From the NCBI GenBank assembly GCA_039545295.1, contig BCIK01000004.1, positions 1,117,389 through 1,181,388 on the forward strand: a stretch of 64,000 bases of DNA, read 5' to 3'. A program made the translations under genes and the position numbers. Shown here piece after piece: positions 12,301 to 23,905 of this stretch. How positions within the stretch are numbered: position 1 is the first letter of the stretch; each line of letters begins with the position of its first letter. The notes below the pieces were generated by a model that saw nothing but the letters and a program-made list of their open reading frames with translations, searched no databases and had not been told where the DNA came from. This DNA is from Udeniomyces pyricola (lineage: Eukaryota > Basidiomycota > Tremellomycetes > Cystofilobasidiales > Mrakiaceae).

Positions 12301-14012
12301 AGAGACAAAAAGAGAAAAACGTACAAACAAAAACGTCAACAAGGTCTTTTTTGCCACAGCTTTTTTTGTTCTTCAAAATCATCTTCGACTCTTTCTTTCT
12401 CTCTCTCCCTTCCTCTCCATCCCTGCTTTTTGACACTACAAAACCAAGGCTCTTCCCCCCTTCGGCATTTCGCTCTCTCTCTCTTTCGTTGTCCTCTCTT
12501 CCCTGTGTCCTTGACCTCACTTGTTTCGTTCGCTCGATCCCCTGCAATTCAATGTCAATTCATTCCCCCCCCCCCTTCCTCACCCCACCTCCCTTCTTTT
12601 CTTAGCCCACCCGCTCCAAAATCAGTCTTCCCAATCCATTCCGTAATTGTCTTTCTCATTCATATAAAGTCGTTCTTTCCTCCTCCTCCTTCTTCTTCTC
12701 TCATCCTCGTTCCTCCTTTTTTTGGGGGGGGATGGCCAATTCTTTTTTTTTTTTTTTCTGCTTTCCCCGTCGGCCTTTTGTCAGGAAAGAAACCGTTCCT
12801 TCCCTTCCCTTCTTTTTTTTTTTCTTCTTTTCTTTCTTCCTTTCTTTGTCCTCTTTTTTTTTCCCTAATAATGATCACACAGCACCTCGTCAATCAAATC
12901 AACAAATCATCACCAACCGTCTATTGCCGCACACACACACACACGTGTAGCCTTGAGAAATAGAGGAGGTTATAAGAGACTTGAAGATCAGCCCAGTCAA
13001 GAGAACTACTATATATGCAGCCGGTCATACCTCATATATATAGCAGTCGTCAGTCTCGCATTCCAGAGACGAACAGATCAATGCGCTAAGAGAGGTGAGA
13101 ACCGAAAGGAGACTGAGCCAAGGAGGATGGTTGAGAACTCATCGATCAGTAAATATGATTGAAGGAAAAAAAAAAAAAAAAAAAAAAGAAAAAAAAAAGA
13201 GGAGGTGCAGAGACGAGATAATCAAAACGACTCGTGTTTGATCGGAAGCTGGGGGAAGACCATAAGCTGGAGAAACCCCAAGACAAGATCAAGGGAAAAA
13301 AAAAGATACCAGTGAAGGAAGGAGAGCGAGACGGGTCGGTAGTATTACTATGTTGAGATCTGAGAGGCTGTGAGTCCATTGGGGGCGGGTCAAACTTGGC
13401 ACAAGACCGCGGGTCGGAACGTATATGACGGCAGTGAAGAAAGGCAAGACGAAGAAACGAAATGGACAAACGAGCGGCCATGAAAGACGTGAGACGAACG
13501 GCGTAAATGAACTAGTAGATGTACGTTTGGATGATCAGCTAGAAGATGGAAAAGGACACAACATTGCGACAAGAGGAATAGCAAGATGGCCGGACAAAAG
13601 ATTGAAACGAGGACGTGTTTAGATTGGAAGGGGAACGAGAGGGAACGAGAGAAAGGTCCGTAGGTCAAGTTGACGGAAAGAAAGAGGATGATCAAGAAAA
13701 AGAGAAGAAGTGGAAGAAAGAAAACCATCGAAGCAGATTGACGGTGGAACGTAAATCACAAGGAACGACATGAACGATGAAACGAGGGGAGACACATGCT
13801 GAGTTGAAGCGAGCAGAGGAAGCACCAGAGACACACGACGAGAGAGAATTGAAGACAAGACGAATGCGAAGACTACAGGCAGAGAGACGGGAAGCCAGAG
13901 TTAGCCAAAAAGAGGTGATCAACACGCCGTGCTAAGGAAGTAGAGGAAATAGAAAACAAGAAGCTAGCAAAGAAATAACAAGCGAACTAAGAAGTGCAAG
14001 CGAGCAAGCGCA
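12301..14012. other. 1.7-kb convergent intergenic region
   Basis: Between the 3' ends of the EB1 gene (+) and the HSF-domain gene (-). The left half is strongly T/C-rich on the plus strand, the right half A/G-rich, as expected for two long 3' untranslated regions. It holds a (CA)n tract at 12930-12944 and a 34-base A-rich tract at 13165-13198. Open frames are low-complexity only. A non-coding RNA cannot be excluded. Confidence 0.5.
13165..13198. repeat. A-rich homopolymer tract
   Basis: About 34 bases, nearly all A, broken by a G, in the convergent spacer between the EB1 and HSF-domain genes. Confidence 0.95.
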
Positions 14013-17000
14013 CTAGGGACGACCGCCCTGACTACAGGCTTTTCCAACATCCCTACCGGACCCTTGATCCAGAGACAGATCGCCCGTACTCTGGTATCGT
14101 CTCACAGCAGAAGTCTTCCAAGGTCCACCAGGAACAGACGATGCAGCGCCTGCAGGGGAGTCTCGGGAGGAGCTGAGCGGGAATCCGGCTGTCGCTGCCG
14201 TTGTTGAGGAGGGGTTGCTTGGAAGAGGAGTGAAAAAGGGTACCTGTGCTGAGGCGGGATACCGACAGGTCCTCGAACGAGGGCTGGCACCAAAGAGCGA
14301 AGACGACAAGATGGGAGCATGCTGAGGGATCGAACGAGGAGTCGATTTCGCTGACGTCAGAGGTTGAGACGTCGAGGAGATAGCGGACATGGTGACGGTT
14401 GGTGAGATAGCGCTGGAATGGTCAAAATGAGATTGTTGAGAAGAGCCAGGAGCGCCGAATGACCAATCCGAGAAGCCGATGAATGAAGCTTGTGACTCAG
14501 AGGGAGACAACGGGGCTTGAAGTGGAAGTGTACTTGAGGGGAAACGGTCTTGTCGGTGATAGTCTTCTGAGGCAAAGCATTGATCGAACAAGACATAAGT
14601 TTGCATGTATAACTTCAGGAACCCGAAGAACGAAATTCCCAGACAAATGAGATCCAAGAAACGTAAACACTCACCAGCATCTGCTTCGCTGACGGTCAGC
14701 CCAAGGCCAAGACACCTCTCTTCGAACCCAATTGGATCACCCCACGATTCATCCGAGTCGTACCCGTCCGTCGGTTTCCTCTTGCGATTGTCAGACCCGC
14801 CGTTCACGGTCCTGGGCTCCATCTCCATCTCCATGGCCAATTCCGTGCCCCAATCGACATCGGTCTCGCCGTCCTTCTCGTCGCCGAAGATGGGGGTCCT
14901 CAGGCTAGACTCGGGCGGGCTAGCAATGGGATCTCTTGGAAACGGAATGCTGGAGCCCAACAACGAGTCATTGACCGTGTCATCCAGTTGCAGAAGCCCG
15001 AAGGGGAAGGAAAGTCGTGCAGTAGTGGATGCGGGAAGTCGTCGTTGCTGGATTGTGTAGGCTGATTTTGGCAATAAGGAGAGCTGGGATAGGTGTGCGA
15101 GTGGAGAGAGAACACTGCCGTCGCTGGTTTCGGAGCCTCGACGAAAAGGCGAGCTATCCGAGAGTCTTGGAGTTGAAGGCACACGACGTAATGGAGACCG
15201 CTGATCCGGCTTGGGGTACGGCTGGTTCTGCATGCGTTGGATGTGCAAGGCCTGGTCGTTCGTTGAAGTAATCGATCGGGAATTGGCTGCTCCTTTGGTA
15301 GGCGAAAATGACGATTTGAAGAGCAAGGCGGACATGGGTGGCGAGAAGGATTCAAAGGGTATGGGAGAGATCGGTGATCCATTGGGGTATATATGAGGTG
15401 TGTCCAGGTTGGCACGAGACGAAGGTCCAATGTTGATGGGACCAGGAGGAGGTTGCGACTTGGGAGGCAGCGGAAAGGCGTTGGCGATGTTTGCCTCATC
15501 GAAATCAGAACTGTAGCCGTTGATAGGCTCTGACGAGAAACGTCTAGCGGCTGAGAATGAGGAGCCAGAGCTTATGAAGGACGAGAAACTCCATGGGAAC
15601 GAGGTCGACTGGTTCGACGACGGCGAGCGGATCGAGATAGGCGAGGTAGTGATGGGCAAGGCAGGGAGAAGGTATGCTGGCTCGTCATGGGACTCATCGT
15701 CGATGTGAAGTTGTAATCCCTCGTCTTGTTCCTCGTCAAAGCTGCTGGTCGCCACAGATGAACTAGTGATCGGTCCTGGCGAATGGCCGAGATTGGCGGA
15801 CCGGTCGATGGTGCCCACGCCCTTGTCCTTGTCTGGTGCCATGAACAAGGCAGACTCTTTTCGTGTCAAGCGATCTCTAAGTCGATCTGCACGAGACCGG
15901 GTCGAGGAAGTGGCTTGGATAGGCGAGAGCGAAGGTACGTGCATAGACGAGCGGCGACGTAGCACAGGCTTGGACGATGATGAGAAGGAGCGGCTAGATA
16001 GCGAAAACACAACAGGCGGAACAAAGCGCGATATGATGCGTAAGCCAATGAGGTTCAGATATACATAAATCAGCAAAGTAAAGATGGTCTTACCGAGAGG
16101 CGACATCTTGGACCTTTTCTTCGCATTCATCCGCCACCGCCTCATCCTGTGGGGATCCTTCGGTCATGACGTCTTTCGTTTCAAAGGCCTGGACTCGTTC
16201 TGAGGCTGACCTGAGACTTTGAGTTGAAGCTTCCGATGGCTCGAGGAGTTCGCGTACTTCTTTCTCAATGTCGGGTCGCTTGCCTCCCCATGCTGAATAC
16301 GGGCTCGCTCTAATCCCACCAGCAGACCAGCCCGCCTTGCGCTTGTTGGTCGATCCGGAGGTGGAGGTTGAAGAGCAGACCCTTGTTTTGCCACCCTTTG
16401 GCCGTCTCGAGTGGGAAGTAGCGTGACGAGGGCAAGCAATGACCTCAGTAAGAGGGGTAAAGCGGGCAAAGATTGGGTGGCGGTAGAGATGGGCAAGCTT
16501 GCCTGTCGATTTTGTTCTACAAACGACGAACAGAGTGGGACAGAAGGTTAGGTAAGTACTGAGTGACGCATCGCTGGCCAATGTCAGCATGGAATGCGGT
16601 TCGACGATGAAGATGATAACTAAACGTACTCGGCAGGAGAGAATCGAGAGAAGCCGTAGATGCACATCTAAGATTTGTAAGAAAGACATAGAATGGAAAG
16701 TCAGACTAGAGATTCAGATGGATCAAGATCGGCAGGATATGCCGATGGCTGGTCCAGAAAACTGCCGAGCGAATCAGGGCGATGAAAGAGACAAGAAGCG
16801 ACGATGAAAAGTTGGCGTCGTTGCTTCACGTGAAAGATAGTTAGCCTTACCTGCCTCTGGAACGTATCTGTGGATGAGGGAGACGATGGAGCAATGATAT
16901 AAGTAGACGAAAACGTCTCAGTGTTCAATCGTTATCCGTGGCCGACATGTGATCACCACAAGACAGCCGACTGGGGCATGAAAACCGCATCAATGCCTAC

Positions 17001-17777
17001 CAAAGTTGGAGTGACTATATAGTTCGGGAAGGACATTGGCCGCGAATTCCTTGGGATCAACTAGACCAGATCGAAGCGAAATGGAAAGACGCCGAACGAC
17101 CGAGTGACAAGATTGATGGAAATCAGCAAGGACCAATGCATACCATAGTGGGAGAATGGAACATGGACGAACTGCAAACAATGCTCAAGCCATCCTTTCC
17201 CCATCGAATCGGAGACGTTGATGGACAATTGGCAAGATAGCTGGAGTATTGCTCAATTTGATAGACGGACAAGACGATGTGAGATGGCGAGAGTGGTTGG
17301 CGAGCGTGAGAGAAATAGGGGGAAAAGAAGAAGGGGAAGGGATTGGAAACGAAACAGAAAACAAACAGATATCGAGAGATCGACAGGTTAGCGGCAACTC
17401 TTGGACATGCCCGGCGTCTTGAGCGAGTAAATCGTCTTCAAATTCGAGATGAGCGGTCGACAATTGGGAGGCGATGGTCGTTTCGTTGAGGTGGCTGAGT
17501 TGGTTGGAGGGGATCAGGATGGATCAAGCATGACCGAGGACAGTACAGATGGTCGAAGGAAGGCTATCGTGCCGCTGTACGCGCATCGAAAGGAGATACC
17601 AAGCGCAAGGCCGGGACAAGCGAGGAAGACTCGCAAGTAGACTGACCTCCATAAACGGGTCAGGAAGTTAGACGAACCTCGCTCAAAGACCGGCTTTGGC
17701 GTGGTTGTCCTGCGCGGATCGGTCGACGGAGCGGGAGTGGTAGCCTTCGCTTTGGACTGGATACGAGTTCGAGCCAT
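14013..17777 (-). CDS. HSF-type transcription factor
   Basis: Nuclear DNA-binding regulator, predicted 869 aa. Eight exons, transcript order: 17647-17777, 17173-17240, 17001-17060, 16851-16867 (17 nt), 16630-16667, 16094-16516, 14675-15993, 14013-14566, all in phase. The heat-shock-factor DNA-binding fold (about residues 37-130) is rebuilt only after splicing: SSNFLTRLW, PIRWGKDGLSIVC, IDPKEFAANVLPELYSHSNF, FQRQ-MCIYGF, LYRHPIFARF. The recognition-helix region is divergent, with QRQMCIYGF where HSF1 has RQLNMYGF. The rest is Ser/Pro-rich and probably disordered. I see no response-regulator receiver domain, so it is not a plain Skn7, and no obvious long heptad trimerisation region, so I do not call it HSF1. 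An in-frame ATG at 17969 would add 64 Ser/Pro-rich residues; the shorter start is preferred because the MARTRIQSKAKA start leads straight into the DNA-binding domain. Confidence 0.85.
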
Positions 17778-18551
17778 GGGGTGGGGAAGTAAACGGGAGG
17801 AGAGGGAGGGGAAGGAGGAGTTTGGGTGAGAGCTGATGGGCAGAAGGAAGGCAGGGACGAAATGAGAGTTTGGGGGATTAAAGCGATGGGGCCAAGCCTC
17901 GCATGGAGCCTCTGGGGCAAAAATGAGGGGTCTCAAGGCGAGCTCCGACGGACCCTTGGGGATTGACATTACCGGAACTCAGCGAGCGAAGAGGAGCCAC
18001 ATCTATTTGAAGAGGAAGGAAGATCAACAAGGGTCGGAGCAAGAAGAGGGTTACTCCGGAAAGAGCTAGCGGGGGTCCCGACGAAACGTTGGAATCAGTT
18101 TAGGGGGCGAGTAGTCAGCTGAAGGGGAAGCAACCTCGAGATCCGTCTGGCTTCACCGAGCTCCAGCCGATAGCATTTAGCAGTTCGTTCTCGTGCGGAA
18201 TTCTGCCCCGCAGAAGGAGTTATATACACTAGATCTTCGATGTATGCAGGAGTGACGACCAGTTCGAGACACCCACAACACGCAGCCTCAGTGACGAGAC
18301 GAATCACTTATAGAAGGGAAGCCATCCTAAAGCGAGTTCGTTCCTCCCTAATCCGAAAACAATCAACGAGGCCGAGGGGGCCCAACATGGCTGCGCATGG
18401 TTTTTAGGGGGTTTCGCTCGATGACCGACGAGCTCAGCCCAAGCCTCGGCCGGCGTCACTAACAAAGCGGAGAGGGAAGTCAGATTGTCAAACGTTGAAG
18501 GAAGAAGGTGCTAGAAGTAGATGCCCGTGATGAATAGAAATCTATATATCA
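17778..18551. other. Upstream region of the HSF-domain gene
   Basis: Lies between the HSF-domain gene start and the 3' end of the NADH kinase gene, both on minus. It includes an open frame in phase with the HSF gene up to an ATG at 17969. Otherwise I see no gene. Confidence 0.5.
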
Positions 18552-20915
18552 TTAATCTTGATCTTTAGAACTCGGACCATGACGTATGAGAGCCTTGTTT
18601 TTGAATGACGCGTTGAATTGGAGAAGCGTACTGAAACGATGATGACCATATCGTGCGGGAAAGTAGAGATCAGTCACGATACAGCAACACAGGGCAGAAC
18701 GGGGATCGACCCGGCCAAGACGAAGAGATAAAGGAGAAGAAAGAAAGCACAGGGGGTCCGAGCGCATCAACCGCTACTCCGCGCCCCACTGCGTCATGCA
18801 GCTTGTTCTTCATACGAGATCACGTGAAAGCAGATAAGGTTGATTCGTTCCACTCACTTGATATCGCCTACCCAATCATCCCCCTCCCCACCTCTCCTCA
18901 CACAGGGTACACCTTCCAGACTCCTTCCAACCCTCACTCCTTCCCCGCCTTTCAACACGCCAACCTCCCTCCCGTCCATCGTCAACTCCACCGGTGCACG
19001 AGAATTCTCACTGATGCGAAGGGTAATGCTGGAGCTTGAAGGCAGAAGCAGAGGGCGGAAAGAGAGGGACCGAGGGGAGATGGGCGTAAGCAGGATAGTA
19101 GAGCTCAAGGAGGGATGGAGGATCGGGCCGCCAGATGAAAGTGAGTAGGCCGTAGAACCGGTGGGAGTAGCCAAGAGGAGACCATCAGCCTGAGAGACGA
19201 ATGTAAGGGGGTCAAAAGCAATGATGAAAGAAGCAATGACACCGTCGAGCCAGATGATTAGCCAGCCATCTCTGCAGCAGCAGACAAATGATCTATAAAA
19301 AATAGAAAGCGACGTACGACCGACTCGGTTAGGAATTGATTATCAACGAAGATGTCAACAACAGCCAAGTGAGGATACCGTCCTCGATGAAGGGCAACCT
19401 CATTCATGACCTGACAGCCTGCGAAACAAGACAGACACATGAACATGCGATTGTCCATCAGATCTCGTCAACCTTGCCGTCACACATGGTCCAAAAGAAG
19501 GATTACTTCATACCTTGATCTCCACACCGATCGCTGAGCTTGCCGTTTTCGTCAAACACATCGACGGCCAGCCGCATTCGATCGAGTAGGGTCGACCGTC
19601 CCTCATAGACGTCAGCGAGTGCTTCCTTAAACGAGTTGATGTCTGCAACGTCAGACAAACCACAAGCTACAGTCAGCGCTACGATAGACCTACTATGACA
19701 TGTATTGATTCGGTGGACAAAGATCAACTAACGAAACGGCAGCAAGAAACCGAGAGACCCCATCGAGAACGAGAGGATCGGGGGACATGCGGATAGAGGC
19801 CCGTTGAAGAGCGACGAGACATGAAGGATGGTTCCATCTCCACCGAGGGTGATGACTAGGTCAGGCGGATTACCTACCGGAGCATAGACAGACATACATG
19901 AGAAGAAGTTGATAAGAAACAGTGCAAAGGGGTCATGGTGTCAGTCAGTACCGTGACCAAAGGAGAAAAGGCTGGAAGAAAGGAATAGATAAATCGCACT
20001 AGATGCTAAGGAGGGGACGAAGCATTCAGTATATGGGTGTTTGAGATGAAAGGCCTTGGGAAGAGTCTCTGAGCAGCTTGGCTCGAGGAGGACACGAGTT
20101 CGAGGATAAGCCTGATGAATATGTCTGAAGGAAGCACAGAAGATACGTTATCGAGGCGAGTCAGTCTCATGGGCAGCCAGATGAGTGATTAGTGACCGAA
20201 TGATGTCTGGGTAAAATGTCCATGTTGAGGCTACTGACGTGAGGACTCGATCCAAGGCGTCTTCTGTTGGCTGGTCGTTTGGCTTTTTGACGATGAGGAT
20301 GGTTGGTGGGAGGGATTTCGAGGAGGATGAGTATCGAGGAAAGACGAGGTTTCGAGAGGTGCATGCCGATTGTCTGCAACAAGTGACGAAAGACGAGCAG
20401 TTCGTTGAGCTTGATGGTCAAGAGTTTGATGGTGTGATGAAAAGTAAGGTGCAATGGGACAGGGCATTAATAATTTCATCGCGTGACGCGTCGATGGGAC
20501 TCACAGAGAAGAAGAGGGATGGTCAGCGTTCCAGGCTGGCCCGCATATCGGCGGGAGAGGTGGATCCGGCCGATCCGTTGGACTGATCCAAGAGTTACAT
20601 CTGCACAGTATAGCATAGTTAAGCGAGTATATCTGTAGGTCAGTGGAATGAAAGTGGTTGTTGGCGATGCAGAGACAAGGGCTAGCAACCCAAAAGGCTG
20701 TAGCAGTACAAAGGTACGAACTCGTTCGTATGGATCGATCGAAAGCTAGTCCGGATTGATGATCTCGGATGTGAAGGACGATGGATAGCTGATCCATGAT
20801 CAAAGATGCCGAACGTGCTATTGGGGGAGACGCCTCTTAGTCTGAGATTGACTGCTGACAAGGATGAAGACGATGACCAGGCGGCTATCGAGGGGAGGCG
20901 GCGGAGAGCGAACAT
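18552..20915 (-). CDS. POS5: Mitochondrial NADH/NAD kinase, Pos5 type
   Basis: Phosphorylates NAD(H) to NADP(H), the mitochondrial NADPH source. Predicted 459 aa, nine exons: 20722-20915, 20505-20600, 20239-20373, 19952-20124, 19733-19873, 19514-19642, 19318-19418, 18858-19189, 18552-18630, all in phase. The N-terminus [15 protein letters not shown] is basic, hydroxylated and acid-free, as in a mitochondrial presequence. Family motifs: ILIVKKPND opening the fold, the catalytic GGDGT at about residues 210-214, [18 protein letters not shown], and [16 protein letters not shown] at about 330-345. [10 protein letters not shown] follows, as in the Pos5 branch. The C-terminus reads [16 protein letters not shown] over the last intron. 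The second exon (residues about 65-97) is Pro-rich and less certain. Confidence 0.93.
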
Positions 20916-21622
20916 GTTGGCGGGTCAAGGCGAATCCAGGCAAGGCAACGGTCGAGAAGCAGAAGGGCACCAAAGAGAGCAGCGATGTAGACGGTATAGG
21001 GTTGCTCCGAGCAAGAATTCGTGTGAGTGTGTGAGTGTGTGTGAGTTAGTGTGTAGGTTTTGATACCGAGTACAATGCAGCACAGTCGGCGATACTGGCA
21101 GATGGACGTGTTTAGCGAATGTCATGATCGTCGATGTCATGTATTCGAGGCTGTGCCGAGCTGTGCGTCACTCGACCATTATATTGTCCCAAGTGATACA
21201 TAATCAAGGGTCTTTATATACTTTTAAGAATGCACATCACACGAGACTTGCATGAGATCAAATCGTATCCCCCTCGATTATCAGGTAAAGCAATCAATCA
21301 ACCCGGTTGAGTATCCCTCTCTGATATCCAGAAAAGAAAAGAGGTGAGAGTTAAGGTATACCAAAAAATCAAAACAGTCATCATGATACAGTAGAAGCAG
21401 ATGCAATCCCCGTTGATCGACAATCTCCCAACCACCTTTCGGGACCGACTCCTCCTCTTCCTCATTCCCGATAAACCTCCCGTACCCTGTAGAGAGCCCA
21501 GAGAGACATCCAACGCCCAGACAAGAATTGACTCAGTACCCTAATCCCTGAAATATGAAACGGGACTCCCTTGTGACCTGATCACCCTGATTTGTCCCCC
21601 TCCTCAGTCTCGTTCTGACCCA
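20916..21622. other. Upstream region of the NADH kinase gene
   Basis: Between two minus-strand genes. It has a short GTGTGAGT-type repeat near 21022-21053 and AT-rich patches. No gene seen. Confidence 0.5.
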
Positions 21623-23400
21623 TCACTGAGCATTATCCGTCGAGCTCCCACCCCCTTGTGACGTACTGCCTGCTCTCCTCAGAGTGCCGGTCTCAGCAAT
21701 CCTCCCACCAGAGCAATGAGGCTGGCCAAACGAAAGTCTCCTTTCGACCTCTGGCGCCGCCGTCTGACCAGCGTTTCCCACACTCGATCCCGTCGCGGGG
21801 GGGCCAAGGCTGATGACGGAGCTGACGCTCCCTGAGGAAGGACGGTTGATAATGGGGCCAGCGACCGATGTAGCACCAGGCACCATGCCGACGAGGTTGG
21901 AGCTCGAACTCGACGCGGACACGGCATTGGAAGATGAGATGGGATCGAGCTCCATGCCACCCGAGGTGGGAGGCGGGAGAGACGGTTGACGGACGTTGGT
22001 AGATTCGCAGGTTGATGTTCTTGAATTAGATGGGCGCCCAAAGGAGGCTGAAGAGGGAGAAGGGAAATTAGGCGAGCGGGGGGTAGTCAAGCGAGAACCC
22101 GAGGTGCGACGCTGAAGAGCCGAGCTGGTCGAGGATAGGGCTGGCGAAGGTGGAGGGATCGTGAGATCGGCGATGGGTATGTTGAGACGGGATCGAAGTT
22201 GAATCAATCTAGTTACCAACATGCGGTAGGAAAGTAGACGAGAAGATCCAAGCCCAAAGGAAGTATCAGAGCCGGTCTGGTCTGGAAGCGCAGCATGAAG
22301 CGCACAAACGTGACGATAAGAGACAGATTCCATCCCAAGCCAAGACTCACTCCTCTCTGTACGTATCATTCAGTCGGGTGACATGAATGAAACCCCTCTC
22401 GGTCGAGTTTCTGTGTTACACAGTATCCAGACGAGTTAGTCACCCCAGCGGTTTAACGCGCAGGCTCAGGAAGGGCGAATAATGCGACTGACAGCCTTGA
22501 CCTGAGACTCTCGTTTTCTCTCTTGAGCAGTTCCATGAGCTGACTGGGCGATGGGTTGAGTGGATCTCCGCCATTGGTGAGGTTACCCAACGCGAATGGA
22601 GGCGGAAGGTTCGGGGATGACATGGAGCTGCGTCGGGCCGAAGGAGAAAGCGGGACAGACGACATGGGAGGCGACTGAGGGGTCTGGGCTGACGCCAGCT
22701 GGGCTTGAAGCGCCTGGAGCTGTCTGTTGAAGGTCAACATGATCACCAAAACATACACAATGACGGATGGTGGATTGGGTGAACAAATACAGTGGACGAA
22801 GAGATGAGCATGAGGGTTGAATTTGTGGACAAACATTGGGTGCGGTAGCTTCGCCTTGCATACATGGGACGAGAATGGGTGCTAGCGAGAGCTCTGGTCA
22901 AGGCCGACATTGACTTACCGCTGCAGGCGGTTGACGAGGGCTTCCGATTCGGATTCCATGCTATTGTGGATTCGAGTGTTCTCTGTCTTGAGCTGTGAGA
23001 TGTGGAGGACGTGATTGAGGGGTGAATATGAGACTCGAGATGGCAGGCACGTTGTTCAAGACCCCTCCGTGCGTGGGATTCCCCATCCACGGGGGAGATG
23101 AGGTTGAGTGAGTGAGCGAGAGGAACGGACCTCTTCTAGTTTCCTGCCAAAGCCATTGACGAGACGTTCCTCCTCCGCTTCGTAGGCGAGGATCATGGCT
23201 TCTCGTTCTCGCAGCTCATCTCGGTCGAGACGCATGATACTCGAAGAGGAGGATTCGGTGCGACGAAAGCGAACGGGACCATCAGTGTTGGTGCTGATGG
23301 AATCGAGGCTGATGCTCGGGCGGGAGAGGGACGAAGTCGAGGTGCGTCGGTCTCGGTGGGGAGAAGGGGAGGTGATAGGAGGGATGACTGAGTGTGACAT
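21623..23400 (-). CDS. Uncharacterised coiled-coil protein
   Basis: Predicted 402 aa, five exons: 23131-23400, 22919-22992, 22493-22723, 22363-22410, 21623-22208, all in phase. I do not recognise the family. The N-terminal 60 residues are Ser/Pro-rich (starts MSHSVIPPIT). They lead into charged helix (DRDELREREAMILAYEAEEE) and a coiled coil with ALVNRLQRQLQALQAQLA. A short helix LLKRENESLRSRL and TRLND-LIQLRSRLNIPIADL follow after splicing. The C-terminal third is Ser/Pro/Gly-rich. It probably acts as a scaffold or dimerising adaptor (inference only). It shares a 505-bp divergent upstream region with the exonuclease V gene. Confidence 0.72.
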
Positions 23401-23905
23401 GGTGTTTTGGGTGCGAGTGAGTGGGCTGGTCGAGGGAATGAATGGAGAGGGGAGTGGAAGGGGTTGATGGTCATGAGGGGACTAATCCAGCTAAGGGAGT
23501 TCAGACCAGCTGATCAGACCGGGCTCATGTCATCGATCACCATCAGCATTATATATATATATATACATATAATCCATACTATGTACAGTAATTCACTTGA
23601 GTGATATTCGCTTCGTCTTCATATCAGTGCCCTCACGCTATCCACAACATATGTATACATGACATATCGACAGCATCCCCCACATGTGTATATATATATA
23701 CCATATCCATCAGTAGACCAGAAATCATCCCTAATGATTCCAGAATCCTGAAACATACATATACAGCTGAGCCAAGCTGAGCGCTCATCGGCTTCACGCG
23801 CGTATTGACTTCGATTTAGCTTCCTTCCTTCCCTCTCCCTCTGACGACCAGCAACCAGTTCGAACCGCTTCCACCCTGCCTTCTTCCTTCCACAAGCGAC
23901 ATGAA
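23401..23905. other. Divergent promoter region, coiled-coil gene / EXO5
   Basis: Contains two alternating AT tracts, about 23549-23570 and 23688-23700, which could serve as TATA-like or nucleosome-depleted elements (inference). No gene. Confidence 0.45.

Noticed and set aside
13390..13925. Overlapping minus-strand frames rich in Phe, Ser and Leu
   Set aside because: They are translations of A/G-rich low-complexity DNA in a convergent spacer. There is no motif, no consistent codon use and no splice context.
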